64,000 bases of DNA from Triatoma infestans (Eukaryota; Arthropoda; Insecta; Hemiptera; Reduviidae): assembly GCA_011037195.1 (NCBI GenBank), contig JAAEAF010002782.1, positions 1-64,000 of the forward strand, given 5' to 3'. A model generated the notes under the pieces. The model was given only the letters and a program-made list of their open reading frames with translations, searched no databases and was not told the DNA's origin. Below, in pieces: positions 33,362-44,732 of the stretch (position 1 is its first letter; each line of letters opens with the position of its first letter). Position numbers and translations under genes: made by a program.

Positions 33362-34002
33362 CAGGGAGGGTGTACTGCCTTTCTTAGCCAAGGAAACCCC
33401 ATTCATAAAGTATTTACAAATATATTTATCTGAATTAAACACATTAGCAGCTGTTGGAATAATAGTGTACTTTGATAGAAATATTCTTTTAATAGTATTT
33501 TGGCTCCAAATAAAAGTATATAGCAACTGTATTGTTTTTGTTTTAATTCTGCGGGCAAATCTGTTACTGAATACTAAAGGCAAAGACTACAGTAATGTTA
33601 AACAAATAAGATACTAACAGTAACATCAAAAACCTTTAGATAACCAACAACAAATGCCCAAGACTTGCGACTTTACTTCACGTAAAATCTTCAGTAACCC
33701 CCAGTTTATTCCTTCATCCAAAATCGTCTCCTAAAGCTCCTCTCCACTCTAGAGACTGTCATCCCAATCCACTCTGCCGTGAAATAGCCAACTACGATCC
33801 CTCCATACATTACACGCATAAAAGACTGAATCACATCCTTTCTTAATATTTTTTCTTAAGCTGCAGGTTTTTTCCCCTATTTCCCTGCATGTAAGAAGGT
33901 TATAATGTTAATGTACATTTTTGAACTTCTATTTATTATTATTGTACATAATTTGTGAATTTGTAATAAAGTTTTCATCTATCTACAAATAAGATTAAGT
34001 TT
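33362..34002 (+). pseudogene. Possible Jockey-like 3' fragment with poly(A)
   Basis: The stretch 33600-34000 reads, in pieces on the plus strand, as a C-terminal LINE-like end (THKRLNHI near 33815), then a short 3' UTR with AATAAAG (33966) leading to an 18-A tail (34004-34022). The protein evidence is weak, and the tail with its poly(A) signal is the stronger part. Confidence 0.35.

Positions 34003-34022
34003 TATAAAAAAAAAAAAAAAAA

Positions 34023-34573
34023 ATGAACAATTTTGAATTGCTTGCTGTCAACGTTGAAGAAAAATGAACTGAAAATGGACAAAAATTGATATTTTTAAGA
34101 TTTGGCCATTTTACAAAATTGGAATAACCAGTTTTCAGTTTTATGTCTTGTTTTTCCAATAATTAGGTAAATTATGTCTTGTTTTACCAAATTAGGCCAT
34201 TTCAATAATAAAATATTTCTTAGAAATAAAAATAACTCGATACCGTTTCTTAACAGATTTTGGAGAAAGGACAATAAAGGTTTGTCCGAAACGTTGATAA
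34301 AATAAACTTTAAAAGTTAAAAAGTGTTTTTTTTTCTGGTCCAAACAAGCAACGACCGAAAACGTTTCTATTTCTTACCTATCTGGATTTCCTTTTTTTCA
34401 GTTCCTAACTTAATTTAAGGGGCAATTATTCCGGCAAGAACTACTTTTATATTCGGAGAGGACTAAATATAACAACAAGTTTCTTTAGTTAGATTTATAA
34501 AAACCCAACGAGATTTTGTTAACCAGTAGGGTAAAAATAGTTTTATATGCGAATAGTACCTGAGCGAATGTGC
34023..34573. other. AT-rich non-coding stretch
   Basis: A GGACA...TGTCCGAAACGTTGAT block (34268-34297) resembles a Penelope-type terminus, but the hammerhead core box is not conserved. No gene. Confidence 0.35.

Positions 34574-34577
34574 CTTC

Positions 34578-34888
34578 TGTAACGGCAAGAGAGAGAACAC
34601 AGGCTCGACCGAGAGAAAACAGACTCTCTCTGGTACTCTCTCACTTAAGCAGGCTAGAGTGGGGAAAACCTGTATATAAGCCAGTGAGAGATCTAGACAT
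34701 CTATCTATCTATCAGATTCAACCATACATCGCATTGTGTCATATCTCTACTCCCACCTTTTATTCTATAAAATCATTACAAGTCCAGTGCAGTTTGTGAA
34801 AACTTATAGCTATATTATATATAACAGTGTCTTCATATCTCGTCTAATTAATCAAATCCCAATTTCTCTCCTCATCAATTCCATTATA
34578..34888 (+). mobile_element. Solo LTR (family 2, copy C), 311 bp
   Basis: Same family as copies A and B but plus strand: TGTAACGG ... CCATTATA. Flanked by CTTC (34574-34577, 34889-34892). TATATAAG at 34673-34680 follows a (CTCT)-rich inverted region. It is more diverged than A is from B. Confidence 0.75.

Positions 34889-34892
34889 CTTC

Positions 34893-35507
34893 AGCTCCAT
34901 ACTAGCAGCTCAATAATCTTCTCCAGAATAATTTTGTCCATTCTGTCAGATTTTCGGTTAGGGGTTTTCAATGAAATTACAATTTTTAAGGCCGCCCTCA
35001 TAATAAGGTGAAAGAAAATTCTGATGTGAAATAACTCTTGTATTGATTGCCTCTTGCTCCAAATTCCTAACTTCAAATTCCATAGACTTCAATTGTCTAT
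35101 GATTATGATATAGCATCAAATAAATTAAAAACACATTCTTAAAAGACTTTATTTTCATTTTATTATAAAAATACTAAATAGTTTAAATATTTTATAATAA
35201 AAATCAATTCACATTTAAAAAAAATTTTTAAGTTTTTTAAAGAAGAAACATTTCTTTAAATAAACAAAATCTAAAGTCTCTCTTTTTTTTCTTTCTTTTT
35301 TTTTCAAAAAATCGATTGAATTTATTAATTATAAAAAAAAATATATATATAAATAAATAAATTAATTAATATTCATTGCCATAATAAAGTTATACTCACT
35401 AATGAGGATAAGAATTTATATTTTTTTTTTAAATTATCACTTTATTTTTATGAAATTAATAAATATGCGCTTTTTTATTTTTAGAAAACTCGAATTAGTT
35501 ATCGGGT
34893..35507. other. AT-rich spacer
   Basis: No gene. A possible old HINE-like remnant lies around 34925-35060. Confidence 0.35.

Positions 35508-35522
35508 AAATAAGTATATGAG

Positions 35523-35752
35523 TATCAAAGATATTTTCCTTGATAGCCTGCTTCTTTTTGTGGTTACTACCATATTCACAGTGAGTGTAGCAACTAAATT
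35601 TGTTCTGTGCAAGTCTATGTTATCCCACTTGATTTGACAAATATATCCTGATGATGGGCGAACGCCCCAAAACCGGTCGATGGGGCCAACAAAGTAGCAG
35701 GCTATCACGGAAAATATCTCTCGATTCTTTCCAGCTCTGCGGAACCAACCAC
35523..35752 (+). mobile_element. Hammerhead-bearing repeat with inverted arm
   Basis: A short plus-sense piece (GATATTTTCCTTGATAGCC...TTTTTGTGG, about 40 bp) is followed by a full inverted unit in ribozyme sense, ending CAGCTCTGCGGAACCAACC. Degenerate flanking repeats AAATAAGTATATGAG (35508-35522) and AAATAAGCATCTTGAG (35753-35768) are the likely target duplication. It is the most diverged copy. Confidence 0.7.
35644..35682 (+). ncRNA. Candidate hammerhead core, CTGATGA variant
   Basis: TATC, CTGATGA (the most common natural form of box 1), GGGC-GAAC-GCCC, then AAAAC in place of GAAAC, GGTC, GATG. 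The G-to-A change in GAAA would be expected to weaken or kill cleavage. Confidence 0.4.

Positions 35753-36361
35753 AAATAAGCATCTTGAGTGTATGCCATTTGGCAACATTTCATGAAAGAC
35801 AAATTAAACATCATCAACTCTTAGGAGAAAAGTATAATAATTTTTATTTTAACTTTCAGTAATGAAAAAAATCGGATGATTATTTTAAAAATATTTAAAA
35901 TTAAAAGTCAATCATTGAATTAGAGGTTGACCGGTATGATTTCAATTTTATTCAAACAATTAATACATTTTTTATTATCATTACCATTACTTAAAAATAG
36001 ATCACAGCTAAATATATTATATATTTCTCTTTTTTATTAAAATATTTATTACAATTACTTAAATAATATGTACATTTTTATATTTTTGTTGAATAAATTA
36101 TTGCTTTCATATACATACACTGTATGATAAAAAGTGTTGACTGCAATATCATTACAAAATAAATTAAATTTTAGTGATGTTTGTTGGGCGTAATTATCTC
36201 TGAAGAAGTGGCTATACAATGATAATGAAAGCCATAATCTTAAGAGTTCATTTATTATTTGTTTAACAGATTTCTTTGGCTTTATTAAAGCAACAAACGC
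36301 ATCAAAACATCTTTTTAAAAGTAAAATCCGGGTTCCTTTTTCCGTTCGTTGAAACCATGGA
35753..36361. other. 3' flank of protease gene A
   Basis: Minus-strand AATAAA signals at 36286-36281 and 36256-36251, about 76 and 106 nt past the stop, could end the transcript. An overlapping 112-codon minus-strand frame (36393-36055) is in another frame of the last exon and is not a gene. Confidence 0.45.

Positions 36362-36535
<174 letters not shown>

Positions 36536-36559
36536 TTAATAATACTTAGTGGTATAATT

Positions 36560-37310
36560 GCGAAGGCGCTGAGTTCATGCGTCTTCACTTCCAGGTTGAT
36601 GTTAGAATGTTCAAAAAGACTGGGAGAGCTTTCTTCTCTGAAGGATGTGCTTCTAGTATGGGTGCCAGGTCACATGGGAATTTTTTGGAAATGAGCAGGT
36701 GGATAGGTTTGCCAAATTAGGCGCCTCTCTTCCTTTCACTGGTCCCGAGCCTGCTGTTGGCGTGTCTTCTGGCACATGTCTGTCAGGCTTCCAGACATGG
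36801 ACAGCTTCACAGCATTCATCCTTATGGATGAGCTCAGTTGGTTTTCGGCAGTCCAAAATGCTCATCGGGGGTCCGGACAAGGCCATTAGTGAGACGTTGC
36901 TGTGTTTTTCACGGAGCGCTCTCAGGCATCTGGTTGGATCTCTTACTGGACATTGTGGTTTAAGGAGACATCTCTACATAAAGGGGCTCATGCCGGATCC
37001 ATTTTGTAGAGTCTGTGAGACAGAGGAGGAAACACCCATCCATCTTATGACTGATTGCTTGGGTTGTGAGGAAATTAGGTTCAGGACCTTTGGTCGGAAT
37101 AGGATGTCTGTGGAAGAGCTTAGGCTATTTCCGCTTAAGGTTATTGTCCGATTTATTCGGACTGCGGTGAATCTTAGATGGATTAGATCCGGGTCTGGAT
37201 TTTTGTTATAGACCCGGCTTGTTGTTGTTTTTCTTGGGGTAGCTATATGGGCCCAGTGAGGCTTTGGATAGCGTAGAGTTTCCCTCCCCACAGACAAATA
37301 ATAATAATAA
36560..37310 (+). mobile_element. I-like non-LTR element, truncated, in protease intron
   Basis: Perfect 13-bp target duplication tagtggtataatt at 36547-36559 and 37311-37323, with an (AAT)n tail. It encodes the RNase H end VLVWVPGHMG and, after a frameshift, one 170-codon frame from 36699: VDRFAKLGASLPF, LVGSLTGHCGLRRHLYIKGL and CRVCETEEETPIHLMTDCLGC, the terminal Cys-x2-Cys...His-x4-Cys motif. It is the best-preserved 3' end of the family here. Lies in the 2.47-kb intron between the last two exons of protease gene A. Confidence 0.9.
36699..37211 (+). pseudogene. I-like ORF2 C-terminus, 170 codons open
   Basis: Begins just after the RNase H Asp region (VDRFAKLGAS) and runs to a natural stop after RSGSGFLL. The Cys-x2-Cys-x8-His-x4-Cys knuckle near residue 110 is typical of the end of I/R1-group LINE ORF2. The protein is truncated by the 5' deletion and cannot be autonomous. Confidence 0.75.

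Positions 37311-37470
37311 TAGTGGTATAATTCCAAATTTGAAACAAAAACTGTTTACTGGAAGAACGACTGTCTAGAACAAGTTTTCAATTTTTTTTTACAATTTTCT
37401 CTAAAAAAATTATAAGGTTTTTCATTAAAGTTGTAATGCTGACTCCACATTTATAACGTAACATTTTTTT

Positions 37471-38506
37471 ACTTTCTTTTACTCCTAGTAACAGGAAGTA
37501 TTTGTAATCGTGTCAAATTTTCGATATCGAGTTTTCACCGGAAATATCCGTTTTGAGGTCCTCTGAGTTCAAAAAAGTGGTTTTTAGCACATAGTCTGCA
37601 TGTGTGTGTGCATTAAACAGTATAGCTCAAAAACGAAAAACCGTCTGATCAACCCGCTTGTGTTATCTGTCAAAATTCCTCAACCGGAAGTACCATTTTA
37701 CTAGTCGTTGGTTTTTTTACTTTTTTGCGTTTTTCACAAAAATAGCACCGACGATTTTCTTCAAACTTGGTATATCAACTACACATACAATGAGCTACAA
37801 CTTTTATTTAAAAGATTTCTCTAGGAAAATTCATTTAAGGGCAGTTATGGGTAAGGGGAGGGGGTTAAGTTTTTCATCTAATAAAGTGCTATTTCAGTTT
37901 TATTAAACAATTCTGTCATTAAAATAATGTTAATTAAAATTGAATATGTTGTTGAAATTCCGAGTTTGAAAAAAAAAAATCGGATAACCGGAAGTGCGTT
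38001 CTACTTTACCACTTTACTAAATGATTTTTTTTTTTTTCACTTTTTCGCAATTTTCTTTAAAAAAAAAATGGCTTCGACGATTTTCTTGAAACTTTGTATA
38101 TAAACTAAACATACAAAGATGTACAAGTTTTATTTAAAACATTTTTTTTTTGAGAAAATTCATTTAAGGGCACTTTTAGGGGAGAGTGGTGGGGTTATGG
38201 TTTTCTGTAAAGTGCTATCATAGTTGTTGTGGTGGTTGGTTCCGGACGATGACCACAAAATGAAACAGGCTACCACGGAAAATGTCTCTCATGCTATCAT
38301 AGTTGATTATAAAATTCTATGATCGAAAGAAAATTAATTAGTATTTAAATAGATGACCAAAATTCAGAGTTTCAAGGAAATTAGTAAACCGGAAGTGCAC
38401 TTTTACTGAACAGTTTTTTTCAGTTTTCGACGACTTTCATTAAATTTGTCAATTATAATTTTGAGAACTGAAGTAAGAGAAAGTTGTGTGAGTGTTTCAC
38501 ACCAGA
37471..38506 (-). mobile_element. HINE-like element, two-core copy 9
   Basis: Both ends are intact. A deletion removes the GTTTAGGTATCACCATGG stretch after AACCGTC. 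It hosts the 65-bp hammerhead-family mini-insertion at 38227-38291 with a 14-bp duplication of HINE sequence, so the mini-insertion is younger. Lies in a protease gene A intron. Confidence 0.85.
38227..38291. mobile_element. 65-bp inverted mini-insertion of the hammerhead repeat
   Basis: Flanked by a 14-bp target duplication TGCTATCATAGTTG (38213-38226, 38292-38305). It consists of TTGTGGTGGTTGGTTCCG (one end of the unit) joined directly to the opposite-strand piece GATGACCACAAAATG...GTCTCT. The ribozyme core is missing. The smallest member of the family, yet with the same inverted layout. Confidence 0.85.

Positions 38507-38951
38507 TTTTTTTTTTTTTTGAACATTTTTAAGAAAAGTATTTTTTTTTAGGGGATTCTGCACAATTTTTGGCATTAAATTTCAAATTTTTTTAGCACTG
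38601 TCTTCTGGACTACAATGTAGCTTTGTAGTGACTGAGCCAAGGTCCTACAAATAGCTCACCTTTTTATATTTCTGATAGAACTTTTAACATAATAAAATAA
38701 AATGTCCAAGTTTGATTGAAGAAAGATTGTCAATTATGTAATTGTGTGTAATTGCAGTAAGACGAAAGTCGTGTAATTGTCTCCCCCAATTTTAGATATT
38801 ATCAGTTTTCTTAAATATTATTTTCTAGAGCTTTTTATTTTTAATTTTAGTTAAAACAGTTTCAGCATTAAATACAAAACTAGCCATATAATTTGCTTCA
38901 AATATTGCTAATGAAATATGCTGTTTAAAAATAAATAAATAAATTACTTAC
38507..38951. other. Intron of protease gene A
   Basis: AT-rich, no gene. It ends at the donor GTAAGT (38951-38946 on the minus strand). Confidence 0.5.

Positions 38952-39006
38952 CGACTATATTATATTTATCACCTTCACTGATTAATAAAGGTCCTCCACT
39001 GTCTCC
38952..39006 (-). CDS. Serine protease gene A, catalytic-serine exon
   Basis: 55-nt minus-strand exon between TTTCAG (39012-39007) and GTAAGT. 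It enters in phase 0, leaves in phase 1, and encodes GDSGGPLLISEGDKYNIV plus one base. GDSGGP holds the nucleophile Ser195 of S1 proteases and the oxyanion-hole Gly. Because the upstream exon ends DSCQ, the protein reads DSCQ-GDSGGP, with Asp189 six residues before Ser195. This Asp predicts cleavage after Arg or Lys. Confidence 0.92.

Positions 39007-39150
39007 CTGAAATTAATAAATTTGGTTTTTTTTAATTATGGAATAATTTAATAAAAAAAAATAAATAGAAAATTAATGTTTGATATAAATAATTACAATT
39101 GCCACTCAAAGTTTCACAATTTATTTCTGTTCTTATTAGTATTATTATTT

Positions 39151-39345
39151 TAAATTTAAGGCGCTTCAACATCTATGGCCATTAGCGCCCGGAGCCTTCT
39201 CCCGTTACAGGCAACACTGTCCATCACCGAACAGTGAGCTGTAGAGGCTTCTAGGAAGAAAAAATCTAAGGGTAGCACTGGACTCGAACCCGGGACCTCC
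39301 GCGTGGGAGTCCAACGCCCTAACCACTTAGCTAATCCTTCCCCTA
39151..39345 (-). mobile_element. tRNA-derived SINE in protease intron
   Basis: Head GGATTAGCTAAGTGGTTAGG and B box GGTTCGAGTCC on the minus strand, and the body as in the 1679 copy with a small internal deletion. Possible 11-bp target duplication TATTATTATTT (39140-39150, 39346-39356), in AT-rich DNA and therefore less certain. Confidence 0.8.

Positions 39346-39601
39346 TATTATTATTTATTTATTTAAATTCCTTTTTGTACATTATATAAATGTTTAAAGT
39401 CGTCAATTATGAACTATTTGAAGAACAAATCAATATTATAAAATAACCAATAAACCAATTTACAATGAAGTGCAAACAACAGAAAGCACTTGTAGCAATG
39501 CAAACAAATAATCATTTTTAAGATCAGTGTAAAATCAAACAGTTTTTACACTAAATTGATCTACTGTCAATGTTTCACTGTAAAACTCCTCCAGACCATA
39601 A

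Positions 39602-40510
39602 TCACACTTTTTTAGGAGGTATTTTTTTTATTAACCTTTTAAACAATTTAATAACCATCTCTCTAATTTCTATTGGAAGGTGGTTAAATATCTTACTGGA
39701 AATAATATGGGGTGTTTGATCGGTTTTAACAAGTCTAGTGGATGTTATGTTTATGTCTTGTTTGTGCCTCGTGTTGTAATGATGTACTGAGCTGCGTGTT
39801 TGATGATCATCCTTTGATTTTATGTACCGCAGACATTTATATATAAAAAGGCAGGTAACTGTCATTATTTTATTATCTTTAAAGAGAGGCTTACAGTGCT
39901 CCTCATTATTCTTCCTCAACATTACTCTTATTGCCTTCTTCTGTAATTTAAATATACTGTACGCTCCTGATGACGCTCCCCACAGTATAATTCCATAGGC
40001 AAATCGAGAATGAAACAGTCCATGGTAAGCTGTTTTGAGTATATCCAAGCTTACCTCATCTCTCAACTTTCTTATCAGATATATTACCTTGGACAGTTTA
40101 CCTGACAGACATTCTGTATGCTTTTTCCACGTCAACTTAGAGTCAATTTACCTAGTTATACCTAGAAAGTTAGTGAACTCTTCATTACCTTTTGTATTTA
40201 ATGAGAAAACCTTGCTAACTGTCTTACTTTCATTCAGGATCAATTTATTTATTATTAGCCACTTTTTAACTATTTCTAGATCCTGATCAACAATAGTTTG
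40301 TAAACTTTGGAGATCCTCACCTCTACTTATTATCGTGATATCATCAGCATATAAAATACACTTACTTGGCATTGTTTCCGGAAGATCATTAAAATACAAT
40401 AGGAACATTAATGGCCCTAAAACGGATCCCTGTATTACCCCTCTTTCAATTTTTTCCATATCTGATTACACTGCACATATTGTAATCTGCCTTCTGAATC
40501 TGACACTGAA
39602..40510 (-). pseudogene. LINE reverse transcriptase fragment (Jockey/CR1-group)
   Basis: Two minus-strand frames. The 103-codon one (40459-40148) holds IQGSVLGPLMFLLYFNDLPE (RT block 4) and ILYADDITIIS (catalytic YADD, block 5), then KKWLIINKLILNESKT. The 177-codon one (40135-39602) holds TWKKHTECLSGKLSKVIYLI, YGIILWGAS and a C-terminal HYNTRHKQDI and IFNHLPIEIRE block. A frameshift or short deletion between them lies in the FLGI/LD block. N-terminal RT, endonuclease and clear 3' tail are absent. 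A different family from the 28.8-31.7 kb element, by its C-terminal block. Confidence 0.85.

Positions 40511-40629
40511 TCATGAACTGAACTCGTAATTTATCAGGGGAAATAAAGTGTCGCTTAAAGGTACTATACTTTAGTCCTTTCTCCACAGCCTCCTTTATCA
40601 TTCTGCACAGCATGTCCAGGTAATTAGAT

Positions 40630-40920
40630 CCGTGCTGTGGAGCAACGAAGAACCGTGCAACCTATTAGAATGGCAATTGATCTCTTTCTATGTCACAGTC
40701 GGCTAAAAAAAAAGGACACGAAGTTTTTCGGTGACCCTAGTAGGTGTCGACTATTGTGCGTCGGAAAAGACACTGATCATATCTTGGGCTATTATGCCGA
40801 CCTTGCTGCACCTACAACACTAAACCCGTGCCCGCCTTTATTTGCTGGAACCATGGTCCAGCCTTGACATGCTGTAGATTAGTTCATGTGCTCTGAAATC
40901 GAGAGGCTGTCACAATAAAT
40630..40920 (+). pseudogene. Possible LINE C-terminal Cys-knuckle fragment
   Basis: The 76-codon frame from 40637 contains CRLLCVGKDTDHILGYYADLAAP, shaped like the terminal CxxC...HxxxxC of I-like ORF2 with an extra residue and a Cys-to-Tyr change. 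Weak evidence, no boundaries. Confidence 0.35.

Positions 40921-41864
40921 CCTTGTGATTACAATGGTGTTGTCTTAGGGACTCACTTCTGACTGACATCCTGTTGTCTCATCTAAGCCATCCAATTTCC
41001 CAAATTATCATCCTTCTTATCTCCTTTTTGGTTTAATACTAGTTGCAGCCTTGACATTATTTTACGCATAACAGTAAAATTATTGATGCACCTAATTAAA
41101 TATAAATTAACAAAAAAGACTACCTATGTTTGGAACCCAAATATCTGCTGGAAATAAAATCAAACAACATATCGAGGTTTCTTTGAAATTATATTCCTAT
41201 ATTAATTCCCTTATTACAATGTTTTAAATTAAATAAAATTTATAAAACAAACACGATTCTTAAGCAACAGCACCCGTATCTAAAAAAAAAAATATATATA
41301 TAAAAAAAATTAACAAATAAGCGTTGTATGCGGGTGAATAAATGTGTCCAATTTAAATACGTAGAAAAATTTGGGGCTTTTAAACTGTTAATTAGAATAT
41401 GCCAATTGATAGCATCAATCAGTGTGGATTTTGGCAGCTATTAGTTAATGTTTATGCGTATATAGAAAGTAAACTGTCTAATATGACCTTAGAATTTTAT
41501 TAACTCATTTCAGGTAATTAAAAAATCCAGAAATAATCTCGAATACTATTAATAATTGGGCATTCATTTAATGTTTTTTAATTTTTATTAATTTGCCTTA
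41601 GAGGTTACAGAAAATAATATTTATGGTTAAGGTAAAGATCAGCAACCCTCCAAAAAACATCTTTTTCATTGTTTATCCATCTTGGAATTTATTCACCATC
41701 TTGGTCAAATTTAGCTAGAAGAGAAAACAAATTTCCACTTATATATTTCCGATTTGGGACCAATTAAACTAGTTTTGCCCAAGTAATATAATGGTTGTCA
41801 TCTTTGTTAGTAGCAACAGTAATTACCATAGGAGAGGGAGTAATTACATATCATTGGAAAATAC
40921..41864. other. Intron of protease gene A
   Basis: AT-rich. No gene or repeat boundary recognised, apart from the I-like target site at its end. Confidence 0.4.

Positions 41865-41881
41865 ATATATAATTCACCTGT

Positions 41882-42166
41882 GTGGTGAGACCAATGGTAA
41901 CCCACGGGGTGTGGTGGACAAAGACCTTGCAGATGGGGGGGTCGGGAGCGCTCGGAAGTATTCAAAGGCTGGCCTGCTTGAGTACGACGGGTGCTATGAT
42001 GACTACCCCCACTGCGGCCTTGGAGGTCCTACTAAACCTTCCACCACTCCACATTTACGTCCAAGGCGTTGCAAGAGCGGTTGTGGCACGACTACAACAG
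42101 GGACAAGCGCCCATTTATCCCAGGCAAGACCTATGGGATCAATTTTGGGCCTGCCTACGGACATAA
41882..42166 (+). pseudogene. I-like RT, C-terminal end
   Basis: Translation includes WWTKTLQMG, GSIQRLACLSTTGAMMTT and PTAALEVLLNLPPLHIYVQG, the conserved block linking the RT thumb to RNase H in I/R1-type elements. It is truncated at the insertion start and ends at a stop 13 nt before the frame carrying RNase H, so a frameshift has separated the domains. Confidence 0.8.

Positions 42167-42178
42167 TGACTCCTATGT

Positions 42179-42862
42179 ATGACTTCCAAAAAACCCTTCA
42201 AAGTCTTGATATTAGACAGAGGGGCATGGAAGAATGGGCCGCCAATTACAGGCGAATCTATGTGGTACACGGACGGGTCCAAGATGGAAGATGAAGTGGG
42301 AGCCGGCGTGTACGGGGCTCATCTGAGATGTAATATCTCGGTGAGCCTGGGAACGGTCTTTCAGGCGGAGCTAGTCGCGATTATTATCTGCGCCGCCGAA
42401 ATAAGAAGACGGGGAGTTTATAACTCCAGAGTCGTCATTTATTCGGATAGCCAGGCTGCTCTGCGGGCAATTGACTCGTGGGAGATCAGCTCAAGGCTGG
42501 TGTGGGACTGCCTAGATGCACTCAGGGAAATTAGTAGCCACAATAAGGTCTTCCTGGTTTGGGTACCTGGGCACTCGGGTTACAGAGGCAATGAGGCGGC
42601 GGACCGCCTGGCCCGGGAGGGTTCAATGAGAGCACTTATCGGGCCGGAGCCGTTCTGTGGTGTCTCAAGATGCCTCAGGAGTGCATCCATTAAGCTATGG
42701 ATGCAGGACCGATCAAGGGAATGGTGGGTCAAAACTCCAGGCCAGAGGCAGGCGAAAACGTTTATCCATAGCCACTCGCCCAAGCTAACTGCGGAACTAC
42801 TCCAATTAGGCCGGGTGGCCATAAGGATAGCAGTTGGCGTTCTCACTGGCCATTGTAGATAA
42179..42862 (+). pseudogene. I-like RNase H domain
   Basis: 227 codons. The first acidic residue is in WYTDGSKMED, the Glu in TVFQAELVAIIICAAEI, the second Asp in VVIYSDSQAALRAI, and the HSGYRGNEAADRLA box near residue 145 supplies the last His/Asp. 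All four catalytic positions are intact. Downstream: GPEPFCGVSRC and RIAVGVLTGHCR, then a frameshift into the knuckle frame at 42871. It removes RNA from the RNA-DNA hybrid during LINE replication. Not functional alone without RT. Confidence 0.9.

Positions 42863-42870
42863 ATAAGCAC

Positions 42871-43086
42871 ATGCACCGCATGGGCCTGGCAACGGATAGC
42901 CTATGTAGGTTTTGTCAGGAGGAAGAGGAGACGGCACTGCATGTGGTATGTCAGTGCGAGGGGCTGGTTTGGCTAAGGTACCGCCTCTTCGGTAAAGAGA
43001 AGCTGGTGCCGACAAGCCTCAGCCAGGGCCCTCTCTCGGACCTATTAAGTCTTTTAAGGCAAGCAGGACTCGAGAGGGTGCTCTGA
42871..43086 (+). pseudogene. I-like C-terminal Cys knuckle
   Basis: 71 codons: MHRMGLATDSLCRFCQEEE, then HVVCQC. The motif is Cys-x2-Cys-x8-His-x4-Cys, followed by WLRYRLFG and a hydrophobic end PLSDLLSLLRQAG. 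In intact relatives it is joined to RNase H in a single ORF. The separation here is by a 1-2 nt shift near 42860. Confidence 0.8.

Positions 43087-43236
43087 TGGCAGGTGCTCTG
43101 ATTGACCACCTGGGAGTCCCCCCTCCAATTCCACAGTCCGGTTAAGGACAGGATAGGGGGACGGTCTCCAACTCGGGGGGTGCCACAATAGATTGAGGTG
43201 TCGCGGTGGCGTAGGCTGAAGAGCCAATTCCCCCGT

Positions 43237-43267
<31 letters not shown>

Positions 43268-43270
43268 ATT

Positions 43271-43784
43271 TGTTTTTTCTCTCAGATTTGATATTTAGTT
43301 ATTAGAAAGTTTCCTGTATTTTTTTTTACAAAATGTGTTTATATTAATTTTATTTTTAATTTGCAAAAGTAAAATCATGAAACAAGTATGTTACAAGGCA
43401 AAACTATAACGTGAATTCAAAGTTAAATGAGTTATAGACTATATTTTTGAAATATCCCACCTTTTTGTAAAAAGTTAATTTCAATTTAATGCATTGTTCT
43501 CTATTGAAAAAAAAAATAATAATATAAGAGTATACAAGATAATCATGATTACCTAACAGAACATCTTCTTAGGTGGATCGGGGTTTTGTGAAATAACAAT
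43601 TGCCCCTTATGTGGGGAATGGTACCCTCAATGGCCACCACTTAAATATTTGTATGTTTTTTGAACTAGCAGCAATCACTGTATTCTTGACAAGACGCTCT
43701 TGAGAGAAGGGCAGCTCTTTATTGGGTTGCTAAAAACGAAATGGCTAAAATGCCAAGAGTTGGTGATGGAGTAAAAAAAAAAAA
43271..43784. other. Intron of protease gene A
   Basis: AT-rich. No gene seen. A (A)13 run at about 43773-43786 abuts the SINE target site. Confidence 0.4.

Positions 43785-43798
43785 AATAATGATGTAAG

Positions 43799-44048
43799 TA
43801 GGGAAGGGACTAGCTAAGTGGTTAGCGTACCGGACTCACACGAGGAGGATCGCGGTTCGTGTCCAGCTGTGCTATCCTTAGATTTTTTTCTTCCCAGCAG
43901 CCTCTACAGCTCACTATCCGGTGATGGATAGTGTTGTCTGTAACGAGAAAACATTGTTTGGAGCCCGGCAGTGCACTGAGAAGGCTCCGGGCGCCATGAC
44001 CATAGATGTTGACGCGCCTTAAATTTAAAAAAAAGAAAAGAAAAAAGA
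43799..44048 (+). mobile_element. tRNA-derived SINE, full length
   Basis: Plus strand: GGACTAGCTAAGTGGTTAGCG (A-box region), GCGGTTCGTGTCC (degenerate B box), body, GATGTTGACGCG end, A-rich tail. Target duplication AATAATGATGTAAG (43785-43798) and AATAATGATATAAG (44049-44062), one mismatch. Confidence 0.85.

Positions 44049-44406
44049 AATAATGATATAAGCACTTCTTCATATTTATGTTCTGATTGATAGAAATGTT
44101 TTTAGAAAACAGTAATCCGATCATTATAAGTTCCAACCGCAAGACTGCAAAGTTTCGAGAAAGATCTCGAAAGGCGCAGTGTGAAGCTCTCGAAAAAACC
44201 ATGCTTTTATTTTTATTGTTTTTAGTTTTTGTTTTTTTCAGTCCAAAGTATTTGGGTTTTGCGCAAGAACTCTTCTTCTGCCGGGGAAATACTGCAAAAT
44301 AAACTTAAAAACCGGAAACAAGTATTTAGCGTTGTGTTGGCTGAAAATGATGCAATATTTAAAATTTCAGAGACATTTTCCGTGATAGCCTGCTTCATTT
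44401 TGTGGT

Positions 44407-44445
44407 CATCGACCGGTTTCGGGCGTTCGCCCCATCTTCAGGATG
44407..44445 (-). ncRNA. Candidate hammerhead core (left arm)
   Basis: Minus strand: CATC, CTGAAGA, a GGGC/GCCC helix II with one extra G at its base, GAAAC, GGTC, GATG. All core boxes intact. Confidence 0.45.

Positions 44446-44507
44446 CGTTTTTCAGACAGTGTGTCAACACAGACTTGCACAGAGTAAATTTAGTTTACAC
44501 ACTCTCC

Positions 44508-44630
44508 GGGCGCCATGACCATAGATGTTGACGCGCCTTAAATTAAAAAAAAGAAAAGAAATAATGATATAAGCACTTTCTCTCATATTTATGTTCTGAT
44601 TATGGAAATGTTTTTAGAAAAAGTAATCCA
44508..44630 (+). repeat. Second copy of SINE end plus flank
   Basis: Runs CTCCGGGCGCCATGACC through GATGTTGACGCG, an A-tail, and the unique flank TATTTATGTTCTGATTATGG seen also at 44070-44100. 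Because unique flank is included, this is a local duplication and not a second SINE insertion. Confidence 0.8.

Positions 44631-44694
44631 AGTGTGTGAGTGTGTAAACTAAATTTGTTCTGTGCAAGTCTGTGTTCACACTGTCTGAAAAACG

Positions 44695-44732
44695 CATACT
44701 GAAGATGGGCGAACGCCCGAAACCGGTCGATG
44695..44732 (+). ncRNA. Candidate hammerhead core (right arm)
   Basis: CATA (C-to-A at the helix I position next to the core), CTGAAGA, GGGC-GAAC-GCCC, GAAAC, GGTC, GATG. Helix I is reduced to three pairs. Confidence 0.45.

Larger units (their letters stand above)
41875..43260 (+). mobile_element. I-like non-LTR element, 5'-truncated, most complete copy
   Basis: Flanked by ATATATAATT at 41865-41874 and 43261-43270, with an (ATCT)n tail. 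It carries the end of RT, then RNase H, then the Cys-Cys-His-Cys knuckle, in the order of I/R1-group LINEs that have RNase H after RT. The 5' half is missing. It lies in the 5.97-kb intron of protease gene A, antisense to it. Confidence 0.9.

Noticed and set aside
34265..34297. Possible hammerhead-like terminus (GGACA...TGTCC-GAAACGTT)
   Set aside because: Helix II and GAAAC fit, but the first core box reads TTGGAGA instead of CTGANGA.
41791..42294. 167-codon plus-strand frame
   Set aside because: Out of frame with the RT (41882) and RNase H (42179) sequences of the same I-like element, and its start lies in host DNA before the insertion.
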